The notes under the pieces are model-generated. The model had not been told where the DNA came from and searched no databases. It saw only the letters and a program-made list of their open reading frames with translations. Shown here one piece after another: positions 37,190 to 48,500 of a DNA stretch of 64,000 nt (the first letter of the stretch is position 1; every line of letters begins with the position of its first letter). The DNA is taken from positions 124,001-188,000 of the forward strand of contig JACCET010000001.1 in the NCBI GenBank assembly GCA_013416405.1. Reading direction: 5' to 3'. The position numbers and the translations under genes were made by a program. This DNA is from Alcaligenaceae bacterium. Lineage in GTDB: Bacteria > Pseudomonadota > Gammaproteobacteria > Burkholderiales > Burkholderiaceae_B.

Positions 37190-39811
37190 ATGAAAACCTC
37201 CGAAATACGTCAGAAGTTCCTGTCTTTCTTCGAGTCCAAGGGACATCAAATCGTGCCCTCGTCGTCGCTGGTGCCCGGCAACGATCCGACCTTGCTGTTT
37301 ACCAATTCCGGCATGGTTCAATTCAAAGACGTATTTACCGGCAAGGAAAACCGGCCCTACAGTCGCGCAACAAGCTCACAGCGCTGTGTGCGCGCCGGCG
37401 GCAAGCATAACGATCTCGAGAACGTGGGGTATACCGCAAGGCACCATACTTTCTTCGAGATGCTGGGCAACTTCAGCTTTGGTGATTACTTCAAGCGCGA
37501 CGCCATTCAAAACGCCTGGGAACTCCTGACTAAGGTTTATCAGCTTCCCGCAGAAAAGCTCTGGGTTACGGTTTACCAGGAAGACGACGAAGCCTACGAT
37601 ATCTGGTTCAAAGAAATCGGCGTGCCGGCCGAGCGCATAGTTCGCATCGGCGACAACAAAGGCGCCCGTTATGCCTCGGATAATTTCTGGCAGATGGCCG
37701 ATACCGGCCCTTGTGGGCCTTGCTCAGAAATTTTCTATGACCACGGCCCCGAAATTTGGGGTGGGCCTCCCGGTTCGCCTGAAGAAGATGGCGATCGCTA
37801 CATCGAGGTCTGGAATCTGGTTTTCATGCAGTTCGAGCGTGATGCGGCCGGCAACATGCCTTTGCTTCCCAAGCCCTGTGTCGATACCGGCATGGGCCTG
37901 GAGCGCATTGCAGCCGTGCTGCAGCATGTACATTCCAACTACGAAATCGACCTGTTTCAGGCCTTGATCAAGGCTGCCGCGCGTGAAACCGGTGTTACCG
38001 ATCTAGGCAACAATTCACTTAAAGTAATTGCCGATCATATTCGCGCCTGCAGCTTCCTGATTGTTGATGGCGTCATCCCCAGCAATGAGGGCCGAGGCTA
38101 CGTATTGCGCCGCATTGTGCGCCGCGCGCTGCGCCATGGCCACAAGCTGGGCCAGTCGGGCATCTTCTTCCATCGCCTGGTCAAAGATCTGGTTGCGGAA
38201 ATGGGGCCTGCCTATCCTGAACTGGCTGCCCAGCAGTCGCGGGTCGAGCAGGTGCTCAAGCAAGAAGAAGAGCGTTTCAGTGAAACTCTTGAGAACGGCA
38301 TGAAGATCCTGGATGCGGCGCTGGCTGCTATTCCGGAAAACGGCATGCTCGATGGCCAGACCCTGTTTACGCTGTACGATACTTACGGTTTCCCGGTAGA
38401 TTTGACCGCAGATATTTGCCGCGAACGCGAGGTTCAGGTTGATATGGACGGCTTTGAAGTTGCCATGAATCATCAGCGTGAGCAGGCGCGTGCCGCAGGC
38501 AAATTCAAGGCTGTCGAAGGCCTGAGCTATAGCGGCGTTGAAACCCGTTTCGATGGTTACGATCATTTGCACGGCCAAGGTGCAATCACTGCGCTATATG
38601 TTGATGGCACACAGGTCGATTCCGTGTCGGCTGGCCAGCAGGCCATAGTTGTGCTGGACACCACACCGTTCTACGCCGAATCCGGCGGGCAGGTGGGCGA
38701 TGCCGGTGTACTACAGGCGGGTGCTGCACGCTTTGCCGTGGCCGATACCCAGAAAATTCAGCCCTCTGTCTTTGGTCATCATGGCGAGGTGCTTGAAGGT
38801 GTGCTGGCCGTTGGCGATGTGGTCGAGGCCCAGGTTGATGCCGTGCGTCGCGCCCGCACGGTGCGCAACCACTCGGCCACCCACCTGATGCACAAGGCCT
38901 TGCGCCAGGTGCTGGGCGCTCATGTCCAGCAGCGCGGCTCGCTGGTTGACCCTGACAAAACCCGTTTCGATTTTGCGCACGACGCGCCCATGACGGCCGA
39001 GCAAATTGCTCAGGTAGAACGCATAGTCAATGCCGAAGTCCTGGATAACCACGCGACTGCGGCTCAACTGATGTCCTACGACGACGCTGTGGCAGGCGGC
39101 GCCATGGCGCTGTTCGGCGAAAAATACGGCGATACGGTGCGTGTGCTCGATATCGGCTTCTCGCGCGAATTATGTGGCGGCACTCATGTGGCGCGCACGG
39201 GCGACATCGGCTTGTTCAAAGTTCTTTCCGAAGGCGGTGTGGCAGCGGGTGTACGCCGTATTGAAGCCATTACCGGCGATAACGCGGTGGCATGGGTGCA
39301 GCAAACCAATGACACCCTGGTACGGGCTGCCGGGTTGCTGAAGACACAGCCAGCGGAATTGGTCGAGCGCATAGCATTGATGCAAAACCAGGCCAAGATA
39401 CTGGAGCGTGATCTGGATCGCCTAAAAAGCAAGCTGGCGGCTTCCGCCGGTAACGATTTGGCCAGCCAGGCCGTTGCCCTGCAGGGCGATGCCAAACTGC
39501 TGGTGGCCAGTCTTTCAGGCGTCGATCCCAAAGCTTTGCGCGGCATGATCGATCAACTCAAAGACAAGCTCAAGTCGGCGGTCGTGCTGCTGGCTGCCGT
39601 AGCCGACGACAAAATCAGTCTGGCTGCTGGCGTTACCGGCGATCTTGCAGGCCAGGTCAAGGCAGGCGATCTTGTCGGTATGGTTGCCACGCAAGTGGGC
39701 GGCAAGGGCGGTGGTCGGCCTGACATGGCCATGGGTGGCGGTACCGATGTCGATGCCTTGGCCGGGGCCATATCCAGTGTGGAAACCTGGGTGCGTGAGC
39801 GCCTGGGCTAG
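37190..39811 (+). CDS. alaS: Alanyl-tRNA synthetase
   Basis: Charges tRNA-Ala in the cytoplasm. The 873 residues match the family (about 875). The class II catalytic core is at the N terminus ([19 protein letters not shown]), the editing domain carries [11 protein letters not shown] and CGGTHV zinc-site motifs, and the C-terminal domain has [11 protein letters not shown]. The ATG at 37190 ([20 protein letters not shown]) is the conserved start; the frame is open earlier through the pilV end and is not coding there. Confidence 0.98.
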   Translation: MKTSEIRQKFLSFFESKGHQIVPSSSLVPGNDPTLLFTNSGMVQFKDVFTGKENRPYSRATSSQRCVRAGGKHNDLENVGYTARHHTFFEMLGNFSFGDYFKRDAIQNAWELLTKVYQLPAEKLWVTVYQEDDEAYDIWFKEIGVPAERIVRIGDNKGARYASDNFWQMADTGPCGPCSEIFYDHGPEIWGGPPGSPEEDGDRYIEVWNLVFMQFERDAAGNMPLLPKPCVDTGMGLERIAAVLQHVHSNYEIDLFQALIKAAARETGVTDLGNNSLKVIADHIRACSFLIVDGVIPSNEGRGYVLRRIVRRALRHGHKLGQSGIFFHRLVKDLVAEMGPAYPELAAQQSRVEQVLKQEEERFSETLENGMKILDAALAAIPENGMLDGQTLFTLYDTYGFPVDLTADICREREVQVDMDGFEVAMNHQREQARAAGKFKAVEGLSYSGVETRFDGYDHLHGQGAITALYVDGTQVDSVSAGQQAIVVLDTTPFYAESGGQVGDAGVLQAGAARFAVADTQKIQPSVFGHHGEVLEGVLAVGDVVEAQVDAVRRARTVRNHSATHLMHKALRQVLGAHVQQRGSLVDPDKTRFDFAHDAPMTAEQIAQVERIVNAEVLDNHATAAQLMSYDDAVAGGAMALFGEKYGDTVRVLDIGFSRELCGGTHVARTGDIGLFKVLSEGGVAAGVRRIEAITGDNAVAWVQQTNDTLVRAAGLLKTQPAELVERIALMQNQAKILERDLDRLKSKLAASAGNDLASQAVALQGDAKLLVASLSGVDPKALRGMIDQLKDKLKSAVVLLAAVADDKISLAAGVTGDLAGQVKAGDLVGMVATQVGGKGGGRPDMAMGGGTDVDALAGAISSVETWVRERLG

Positions 39812-39817
39812 TTTTTT

Positions 39818-39843
39818 GGCCGGCCCCCGGTGGGCCGGTTTTT
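39818..39843 (+). terminator. Rho-independent terminator after alaS
   Basis: The 7-bp stem CCGGCCC (39820-39826) with GGGCCGG (39832-39838), loop CCGGT, is followed by five Ts. It lies 8 bases after the alaS stop and 14 bases before the tusA-family start. Confidence 0.8.
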
Positions 39844-39856
39844 ATGGAAGCCTGTC

Positions 39857-40114
39857 ATGACGGACGCCAGCAGTACCTTGCCTGAAGCCGATCTGGAAGT
39901 TGATGCATCGGGCCTGAAATGTCCTCTGCCTATCTTGCGTGCCAAGAAGGCGCTGGCCCAGATCGAGGGCGGGCAAATTCTCAAGGTGATCACGACCGAC
40001 ACGCATGCGGTCAAGGATTTTCAGGCGTTTGCCAGACAAACCGGCAATACCCTGGAAGCGCAGATCGAAACCGGGACGGGCGCGGTACATTACCTGCGCC
40101 GGCGCGCTGCTTAA
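39857..40114 (+). CDS. tusA: TusA-family sulfurtransferase
   Basis: An 85-residue protein with the signature GLKCPLPILRAKKAL, in which Cys22 is the persulfide-carrying residue, followed by the beta-alpha-beta core (KVITTDTHAVKDFQAFARQTG). TusA-like proteins carry sulfur for tRNA thiolation, molybdenum cofactor synthesis or other pathways; several paralogues exist, so the exact role is not fixed. The ATG at 39857 follows GGAAG by 6 bases; an upstream in-frame ATG at 39830 lies inside the terminator. Confidence 0.85.
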   Translation: MTDASSTLPEADLEVDASGLKCPLPILRAKKALAQIEGGQILKVITTDTHAVKDFQAFARQTGNTLEAQIETGTGAVHYLRRRAA

Positions 40115-40206
40115 GTCCAAGGCACGCGGGTCTGGCCTAATGGTGTCATGCAACACCCGGTTTGTTGCTTTTTAATTGTATATTTAGGGGTTCGGTGCTG
40201 TTTGGT

Positions 40207-40236
40207 TTGCGAAGGCTTGTCAAAAAGTGCTAGAAT
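40207..40236 (+). promoter_or_regulatory. Candidate sigma-70 promoter for rpsP-rimM-trmD
   Basis: TTGCGA (40207-40212) and TAGAAT (40231-40236) are separated by 18 bases and lie 34 bases before the rpsP ATG. The -10 matches 5 of 6 and the -35 4 of 6. Found by eye. Confidence 0.45.
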
Positions 40237-40270
40237 CTTTTGTTTTTCACAGTATTTTCAAAGGATTACC

Positions 40271-40525
40271 ATGGTTGTGATTCGTCTGGCCCGTGGCGGC
40301 TCGAAGAAGCGTCCGTTTTACAACGTTGTAGCAGCCGACTCGCGTAATCGCCGCGACGGTCGTTTTATTGAACGCGTAGGTTTTTACAACCCCGTAGCCA
40401 ACGAAGGCCAGGAAAACCTGCGTCTTGCTCTTGATCGCGTTCAGTACTGGACAGAAAGCGGTGCGCAATTGTCGCCTGCCGTGGCTCGCCTGGTTAAAGA
40501 ATTCTCGGCTAAAGCCGCTGCCTGA
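40271..40525 (+). CDS. rpsP: 30S ribosomal protein S16
   Basis: An 84-residue ribosomal protein: [19 protein letters not shown], then [19 protein letters not shown], both family hallmarks (quoted in part). The ATG at 40271 is preceded by AAGGA; an upstream frame to 40148 covers the promoter and is not coding. First gene of the rpsP-rimM-trmD operon. Confidence 0.98.
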   Translation: MVVIRLARGGSKKRPFYNVVAADSRNRRDGRFIERVGFYNPVANEGQENLRLALDRVQYWTESGAQLSPAVARLVKEFSAKAAA

Positions 40526-40599
40526 TAGCGCTGTTCGTTGTGGCCGGCTTGCACGTCGTGCGGTCGTAGGCTGCGACAACGGTTACTGTCAATAAAGTA

Positions 40600-41220
40600 A
40601 TGAGCACGTCCACGATGCTGCCATCCAAATCGCCAGCAGATCTCGTGGAGCTGGGCCGTATCGTATCGGCCTATGGCGTGCGCGGCTGGGTCAAGGTTCA
40701 GCCCCATGCTTCAAACGGCCAGGTATTGCTTGCGGCAAAAACCTGGTGGCTTAAAGCGCCCGTGCCTAAAGAAGGCTTGGGCGCTTCGTCGTTGGCGGTC
40801 GCAACCCTTGTTGTGGCCAGCCGGCCCCAAGGTTCGACGGTGGTGGCTCAGCTTGAGTCGGTTCCCGATCGCGATAAAGCTGAAGCCATGAAAGGGCATA
40901 CGGTATGGGTGCCGCGTGCCGATTTTCCGCCAGCCGATGATGATGAGTACTATTGGGTAGACCTGATAGGCTGCCGCCTGTTTGGTGAGCACGATGGCAA
41001 TTCCATGCTGATTGGGCAGGTGCTCGATGTCATAGATAACGGCGCGCATGCGGTGTTAAGGGTCGCACGGGCGGAACTGGACTCCGACGGGGAACTGGTC
41101 TTCTTGCAAACCGAGAAGGGCAAATCTCAGGAGGTGTTGGTGCCTTTCGTGGCCGCTCATGTCCACACCGTTGATCTGGCCGCACGGCGCCTGGACAGCA
41201 ATTGGCCAGTGGAACTCTAA
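40600..41220 (+). CDS. rimM: 16S rRNA processing factor RimM
   Basis: A 206-residue 30S maturation factor that binds S19. The N-terminal RimM domain starts [17 protein letters not shown], and the C-terminal PRC-barrel starts near [13 protein letters not shown] and ends [18 protein letters not shown]. It sits 74 bases after rpsP. The start at 40600 has no strong ribosome site; the ATG at 40615 (codon 6) is an alternative. Confidence 0.96.
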   Translation: MSTSTMLPSKSPADLVELGRIVSAYGVRGWVKVQPHASNGQVLLAAKTWWLKAPVPKEGLGASSLAVATLVVASRPQGSTVVAQLESVPDRDKAEAMKGHTVWVPRADFPPADDDEYYWVDLIGCRLFGEHDGNSMLIGQVLDVIDNGAHAVLRVARAELDSDGELVFLQTEKGKSQEVLVPFVAAHVHTVDLAARRLDSNWPVEL

Positions 41221-41231
41221 GAGGCGCAAGC

Positions 41232-41999
41232 ATGCGTTTTGACGTGGTTTCGCTTTTTCCCGATATGTTTTCGGTGGTTCGTGACCTGGGCGTCACCGGG
41301 CGTGCCCACAAGCAGGGGCGATGGTCGCTGGGCTTGTGGAATCCGCGCGACTTCACACACGATGTTCATCGTACGGTGGATGACCGGCCTTACGGCGGAG
41401 GTCCGGGTATGGTGATGTTGGCCGAACCACTTGAGCAGGCGGTACAGGCTGCAAGGGTCGACAGGGCAGATGCTGGTGGCCAGGTGCCGGTCATACTGAT
41501 GAGTCCGGTTGGTCGTCGTTTTGATCAGGCCATGGCGCAAGAGTTAGCGTTGGGGCAAGGCGCGGTGCTGGTCTGCGGGCGTTATGAAGGGGTGGATCAG
41601 CGCTTTGTAGAGCGCTGCGTGACGCACGAGGTTTCTATCGGAGACTTTGTCATGTCGGGTGGCGAGGTTGCGGCGCTGGCGATCATGGACAGTGTATTGC
41701 GGTTGCTGCCCGGTGTGTTGAACGACGCCGAGTCCGCCCGGCAGGATTCGTTCAATGAGGCCTTGACGGGTTTACTTGATAGCCCGCATTACACGCGGCC
41801 CGAACAGTACCATGGCGTGCCTGTGCCGGCTGAGTTGGTGTCTGGCCATCATGCGAATATTGCGGTCTGGCGGCGGCGTCAGTCGCTGGCTTTGACTGCA
41901 CGGCGCCGGCCGGATTTGATAGATGCGGCCAAAGATGCGGGTTTGCTGTCGAAGGCTGACTTGAAGTTCTTAGCGGAGCTTGGGGCGGGCTCTAGCTAG
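41232..41999 (+). CDS. trmD: tRNA (guanine37-N1)-methyltransferase
   Basis: A 255-residue SPOUT methyltransferase making m1G37 in tRNAs. Motifs include [38 protein letters not shown] and the knot region [15 protein letters not shown]. The ATG at 41232 follows GAGGCG; the upstream in-frame codon at 41202 overlaps rimM. The partner gene rplS that normally follows is absent; a palindrome and an autotransporter follow. Confidence 0.97.
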   Translation: MRFDVVSLFPDMFSVVRDLGVTGRAHKQGRWSLGLWNPRDFTHDVHRTVDDRPYGGGPGMVMLAEPLEQAVQAARVDRADAGGQVPVILMSPVGRRFDQAMAQELALGQGAVLVCGRYEGVDQRFVERCVTHEVSIGDFVMSGGEVAALAIMDSVLRLLPGVLNDAESARQDSFNEALTGLLDSPHYTRPEQYHGVPVPAELVSGHHANIAVWRRRQSLALTARRRPDLIDAAKDAGLLSKADLKFLAELGAGSS

Positions 42000-42538
42000 G
42001 CTCCTTATCTCGACTCTTCGGGTTTCTATCACGATTTTCTAGACCTTTCTCCAAGGTTTGCTGGGTCTTCCACCAAGGCCTCCCATTACGGCCTCCCAAT
42101 ATTTCTCTGCATAAAAAGCCATATGTATCAGGGGCTGTGCAGGCGCCTCGCGCACGCCGATTTATGCCAGGCTGGCGAGGATGCAAGGTCGCGGCCGTTC
42201 AAGCCCGGCGTTTATGGGCAGCCGGGGGCTGCCCATTCGGGCGCGTTCCGTGACCGCCTCGACTGACTGGCATAAATCGGGAAGCCTTGGCGCCGCCAAG
42301 GCCGTAGCGCGTGAAGCCGGAACAGCCCCTGATACATATGGGTTTCTTAAGCACTGATCTTGACGGGAGGCCGTAATGGGAGGCCTTGGTGGGGTGTGAT
42401 GGTGGGCGCGGCTGCGAACTGTGTCGTGAATGCTAGGTTTCAACGATAAAAATAGCCGTTTCGTCGAAAAATTATTTCGGCGCAGGCTGTTTGGTGCGAA
42501 ACTTTTTGCAAATAACGCGACCCAGACAGGTAGATACA
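42000..42538. other. Intergenic region between trmD and the autotransporter gene
   Basis: This 539-base gap holds the palindrome at 42070-42392. The remainder after it (42393-42538) is more AT-rich (AATTATTTCGG, CTTTTTGCAAATAACG) and must contain the autotransporter promoter, but no clear -35/-10 pair was found. No rplS, tRNA or other gene was recognised. Confidence 0.8.
42070..42392. repeat. 323-bp nested imperfect palindrome of unknown origin
   Basis: Four sets of perfect inverted arms share almost one centre (about 42219-42231): 28 bp (42070-42097 with 42365-42392), 20 bp (42119-42138 with 42322-42341), 14 bp (42157-42170 with 42267-42280), and a central 10-bp hairpin ATGGGCAGCC-GGG-GGCTGCCCAT (42214-42236) extended by GCCCG/CGGGC. 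The segments between arms have diverged. The right half also has a side hairpin GCCTTGGC/GCCAAGGC (42284-42302). The outer arm contains a short direct repeat, GGCCTCCC twice. No convincing ORF or target duplication is seen. It could be a MITE-like element, a structured RNA or a DNA cruciform site. Confidence 0.85.
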
Positions 42539-45500
42539 ATGAAACAAATAACAAGTTCATTCGTAACCGATGGCAAAACCAGGCCCGCTTTTGTATTGAT
42601 ATTGTCACTCGGTGCATCCCTGATACTAACAGCCTATCCAGCCTTGGCAGATACTGTAACCACGCCGCGAAACATAGAGTACTACTCGGCCGATGGTGAG
42701 GATAAAAGTGGCGAGAAGGAGGGGGCGGCGGGCACGACCATAAACTATACCAACGATGACGACTTCGTTATCTCCAACTCGACAACTTCACCTACTGATG
42801 AGGACAGTGTTTACTTCCTTACCACGGTAGGTGGTAGGGGTGTGGATGAGGGCAGCGGTGGCCAGGGTGGTAGCCTGACGTTCCAAAATACGGGTGACAT
42901 GTCGCTTAATGGCGACGGCTCTTATTTCTACAATCACATCATCTATGCGAAGTCGCTCGGCGGCGCGGGCGACAGTGACAACGACAACAACGATTCAAAT
43001 GGTGGGGCTGGCGGCAGCGGAGGGACGGTCAATGTAACAAACTCGGGGACTATCACCCTGAACGGTGCACTCGGTTACATCGGTGCTCCGTTCATTGCGC
43101 TTCGGGCGTCGACCGTTGGTGCCAACGGCGGGAATCAGAACAGCGGTGCTGAAGGCGATCAATCTGGAGGCTCAGGCGGCTCGGGTACCGACGTCACTAT
43201 TACCAATACTCAGGCTATTTCACTAGGCACCTCCACCAGCAATCGTGTCGTGGGCCAGGGGTATGGCGGCGCAATACTGGCTGAGTCGCTTGGCGGCATG
43301 GGCGGGAACGACAATGGGCTTGCCGGCAATTCCAACCGAGTCACCATCAACAATAGCGCACCCGTCAGTCTATATTGGGATGCCGCCTCAAGCGGCGCGA
43401 TCGAAATGTTCGGGATTCGTGGCCTGGCTCAAGGCGGTGATGGCAGCACAACCGACAACGACAACTCTGACCCTGGCGGCAATGGGGGCGGTGGCGGCAT
43501 AGTGACGGTGGGTTCATCGGCCAATGTAACGATGGATATCGTGAACGCCCCAGGCCTTGAGGGCGCCGCCGTGGTGGCCCAGAGCTTCGCTGGCAATGGC
43601 GGCAAGGGGCCGCCCAAGGACAACTCCGGCGGCCTTGGCGGATCGGCATACAACGCAACCATCAACCTTACCGACAACGCCAGCGTGGGCACATCCGGCG
43701 GAACCCTGTACGGGCTATTGGCGCAAAGCGTAGGCGGACAGGGCGGGGACGGAGGGGATGTCGATGCTCTGGCGGGTCAGGCCGGAGGTGGCGGCACGGG
43801 CGGAGCGGGCGGTGTGGTCACGGTAGCCACTGACGCAGGAACAAGGATCAGCACGCAAAACGACTATGCGGCCGGCATTGCCGCCCACTCGCTTGGCGGC
43901 GGCGGCGGCACAGGCGGTGATTTTGTCAGTGTCCTGGGAGGACAGGGCGGCAATGGCGGCAACGGCGGCAACGCGGGTACGGTGACCTTGACCTTGAAGG
44001 GGAGTATCGCAACCATCGGAGACCATGCATATGGCGCACTGGGGCAATCCATTGCTGGCAGCGGTGGCACGGGTGGCGTCGAGACGGGTGGCCTGGTCTC
44101 GCTAGGCGGTGATGGTGCCGGTGGCGGGGCCGCCAATTTGGTAACCGTGACGAACAGTGGCATCATTTCCACGCGGGGCTATAGCTCCCATGGCATTGTG
44201 GCTCATTCGATTGGCGGCGGCGGCGGAGCCGCGGGTTCGGCCTCCGGCTGGCTGAGCATAGGCGGCAGCGCGGAAGGAGACACTGATTCCGCAGGCGGAC
44301 AGGTATCCGTCACCAATTCGGGGCAGATCGCTACGCTGGGCGTAGCCGCAATCGGGATTGTTGCGCAATCCATAGGTGGCGGCGGGGGCACTGGGGGCGA
44401 TGCGACGGGGATTGCCGGCATAGGCGGTACGGGTTCGGGTGGCGGATCAGGATCAGCGGTGAACATACACAGCCTGGGCAGCGTGAAGACCTCGGGCAAT
44501 TATGGGCTAGGCGTGCTGGCTCAATCGGTGGGCGGCGGCGGTGGTAATGGCGGCGATGAGCTGAATTTCTCCGCCGGTATAGCGGTAGGCATCGGTGGTA
44601 GTGCTGATGGCGGTGGCAATGGCGGCGCTGTTTGTCTATCTGATGACGGTAGCTGTGGAGGTGCAGCAACCTCCGCGGCCGAGTCCGTCACCACGTTGGG
44701 CGATCAGGCTATAGGCATATTGGCGCAATCCATCGGTGGTGGTGGTGGCAACGGGGGCGGCGATACCAGTTATGGGGTTGAGGACATCATATCTTTGCAG
44801 GTGGGCGGTACAGCGGGGGCTGGCGGTAGCGCCAGTTCCGTAACCATCAAGCACACAGGATTAGCTGTTACGACCAGCGGTGAACATGCTTCGGGCATAG
44901 TTGCCCAATCTATCGGTGGCGGCGGAGGCAATGGTGGAAACGCATTGTCGAAGAGCGGGGATTTGGGTTTTGCCGCGGCGTATGTATTGGGGGGCAGCGG
45001 CGGTAGTGGTGGCTCGGCAAGCGACGTGACGGTTGCTTTGGACAACAGCCGGATCATCACCGGCTTGCCTCCTCAGGGCGTTGATTCGGCTACGTTTGCA
45101 CCCAATGACGCCATGGGTATCGTGGCGCAGGCGATCGGGGGCGGTGGCGGCAACGGCGGTACGGCTAGCGCCAGTGACCTTATGCTGGCGATGCCGACAG
45201 GCGAAGGGGTGTCGGTCTCATTTAATTTCCAGGCTGCCATGGGTGGCAATGGCGGGTCGGGCCAGAACGCCTGCGGTTCTGGTGATTGCGTCGTCAAAGT
45301 CAGCCTGACAGGCGGCACGTCAGTGACGACATTGGGTGATGGCTCGCATGGCGTGCTGGCGCAAAGCGTGGGCGGTGGCGGCGGTAACGGCGGTGATGCC
45401 TCGGTGTTGTCCACCTCGGTGGGCGACGGAGACTCTGTTCAACTGACGGCCGGCGTTTCGCTGGGCGGACAGGGCGGCAGCGGTACTGACGGCAGCAGCC

Positions 45501-48500
45501 ATGGCGGCGCGGTCAATATCGTTCTAGGCGATACGGGTGTAACGCCCGTTACCGTTCCGCCTATGGCACTGCCTCCCAGCGGCACGCCGCTCGCATCCTC
45601 CGTCGTGACTTATGGAAACTATGCCGACGGCGTTCTGGCGCAATCGGTGGGTGGTGGTGGCGGCAATGGCGGTATGGGCAGCAGTAATGCTTATTCCGTG
45701 GGCGGCGCGGTCAGCATCAAGGCCACACTAGGACTGGGTGGTGCAGGAGGGGGCGGAGGCAGCGGCGACGCGGTGACCGTGACCCAGAATCGTAACCACA
45801 CCGTCCAGACGCTGGGCTCGGGTTCGCGCGGGATTGTGGCGCAGTCCATAGGCGGTGGAGGCGGAGCCTCCCAAGGCGGCACCATGGCGCTAAGTGCTGC
45901 GGTCGAGGGAGAAGGTGCACGTTTAAATGTGGGCGTAGGCATGACAGGGGGTAATGGCGGCAACGGCGGCACGGTCAATGCAAATACCAGCGGCGTGATT
46001 CAGACGCTGGGCGGCGATGCCGACGGCGTGATGGCACAGTCCATAGGCGGTGGCGGTGGTCTGGGCGGTTCAATTGGCGCTGACGCATCTTCTCATCCTA
46101 TTCTGGATCGCATCGGCGCCAGCTCGGACAATCGGGCCAGATTCTCGGATGAAGGCGGTACCTATACCTTTGGCGTGTCGGTAGGAGGCAAGGGTGGCGA
46201 AGGCGGTGTTGGCGGTACCGTCAACCTGTATCACGCCGGAAAAATATCTACTCAAGGCGATTGGGCAGACGGCATTGTGGCGCAATCCATAGGCGGCGGT
46301 GGCGGAGCGGGTGGGTCGGCTTCGGCATCGGGCAGCAAGGTGGCGGCCAATATCGATATTGCGGTAGGCGGCTCGGGTGGTAGCGGTAATGATGGTGGGG
46401 CAATCAACTACATACTCAGCGGTGCTTACGATGGTGCCATCACTACGGCAGGTTATTCGGCCTATGGCGTGTTGATGCAGTCGATAGGCGGCGGCGGCGG
46501 GCAAGGCGGCGATGGCTCCGACCAGGCAGCGGGGACGCTGACGATTGGTGGTTCAGATGGCGGTAGCGGCGGCGCAGGCGGCTCGGGTGGCGTCATCCAG
46601 CCCGGCGCCCCCGGCAACTGGATAACGGCCACCACCACGGGCTCGGAATCGCCAGTGCTCGTGGCCCAGTCCATAGGCGGTGGCGGCGGTGTAGGCGGCG
46701 CAGGCAACAGCAACTCTTCCTCCAAGCCGCTCAGCCACTCGCTCAATCTGTCGGTGGGCGGCCATGGCGGGAGCGCCGGCAATGGCGGCATGGTTGATCT
46801 GGAAACTGGTGCGTACATATCCACATACGGCGATCGCTCATACGGTATGGTTGCCCAGTCCATAGGCGGAGGCGGGGGCCTCGGTGGTGCCGGGACGGCC
46901 GACAACTTTGCCAGTGTGTCGCTCGGGGGGCGTGACAACAGTAGCGGCGATGGCAGCACCGTGACAGTCAACTTGCTGCCAGGCAGCACCGTTTCTACCG
47001 TTGGGAAAGGCGCACACGCGATTATCGCCCAATCTATCGGGGGTGGCGGCGGTATTGCGGGTGATATTTCCTTGCCTTTGACACTGGATCCCGCAGCGTG
47101 GTCCGGCTCGGCCGGAGGCGAAGCAAGCTCTGGCAATGGCCATGATGTGAGCGTCACGACGAATGGTTCGATATCCACGGCAGGTGATTCGGCATTTGGC
47201 ATCATCGCGCAATCCATCAGCGGCGGTGGCGGGTTGGGCGGCGACAGCGTGGCCAGTTTTGCAGGCAGCAATGGTGGGCAAGCCACGCAAGCAGCCGGTA
47301 ACGTTACTGTCAATCAGTTCGGAAAAATCGATGCTTTAGGCGCAGGGTCTACCGGTATTTTCGCGCAAAGCGCGGGCGCCCAAGGATCGGGAGTGGTTAC
47401 TGTCAATGTCAATGGCCAGGTTACAGGCGGAACGGGCGCCGGTGCCTACGCTGTAAGACTTGCTGGCGATAACCAGAATTACTTGAATATTGGTACGTCC
47501 GGCAAGTTGGTTGCTTCGGAAGGAGGAAGCGCTACGCAATATGACGGTCCGAACAGCAATCAGACCCAAAAAGCGCTTGCATCGATCAGCGCCGCCTCAG
47601 GATCGTTGACGGTCAACAATGCCGGCGGAATCTACGGCAACATGGAATGCAGTGGTGCTTCCGGACGGGTGGCTTGCGATGTCAATAACGCTGAAAGCGG
47701 TGTCCTGAGCGACGCCACCCTTTACCAGGCCAATATCAATAATACCGGCCTGGTGGTCATAGGCAAGGCCGGCGCATTCGACACCTTGGCCGTGACGGGT
47801 GACTTCAATTTGCAGTCGGCGGGCCTTCTGCAGGCTGATGTGGATTTCGACCAGCTCAAGTCTCCGCGCATGGTGGTGCATGGTAATACTCGTCTGGATG
47901 GCCAGGTCAATGTCCAGCCATTTACCCTGCTGCCTGATCGCGAGGTAACCGTGGCCACGCTCCATAGCGACATTCAGGGCCTTCCCAATGCCAAGGATAG
48001 CCCGGTGGTTGATTACGACGCCAGGTTGGATGGCAAGCACGTGCGGGTGAGGGCGGCTTCCACCGACTTTGCCGCTGAATCCATGAACCTGGGGTCCAGC
48101 CAACACGCAGTGGCCAGCCATCTGCAGCAAGCCTGGAACCTGGGCGGAAACTCGGCGACCGCTCCTTTGTTCGCTTCGCTGGACATGGGGTCTCGCAGTG
48201 GTGCCGACACCTACTCGGACATGATCTCGGATTTGTCTCCGGGTGTCAGCCTTGCGACTGCTGCCCAGATGCATGCAGGTATGAGTCAGTTTACCGGCAA
48301 CATGATGTCATGTCCGGCGTTCCTTGGTGGCGATACCCTGGCAGGGGAACAGGACTGTCTTTGGGGGCAGGTGACAGGGCGCAACACCAACCAGAGCAGT
48401 CATGACGGCATTTCGGGGCATTCTTTCGAGAGCGTGACCTATCAGTTCGGTGGACAGCGTGAGTTCAAGCCAAATTGGTTTATTGGCGGGTCTGCAGCCT

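Noticed and set aside
40217-40236. TTGTCA at 40217 as the -35 of the rpsP promoter
   Set aside because: Only 8 bases separate it from TAGAAT, too short for sigma-70; TTGCGA at 40207 fits better.
42060-42400. Target-site duplication flanking the 323-bp palindrome
   Set aside because: Bases outside the outer arms (TCTT on the left, GGTGT on the right) show no direct repeat, so transposition cannot be claimed from this copy.
46462-47313. Long Pro-rich open frames on the minus strand inside the autotransporter gene (also near 43864-44172 and 45691-45978)
   Set aside because: They are reverse-strand shadows of the GGC/GGT glycine repeats, which read as Pro/Ala/Thr; they have no start signals or recognisable domains.
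42539-47400. Regularly spaced short repeats considered as a CRISPR-like or satellite array
   Set aside because: They lie in one continuous reading frame, spacers are of unequal length and coding, and the repeats encode the Gly-rich passenger.
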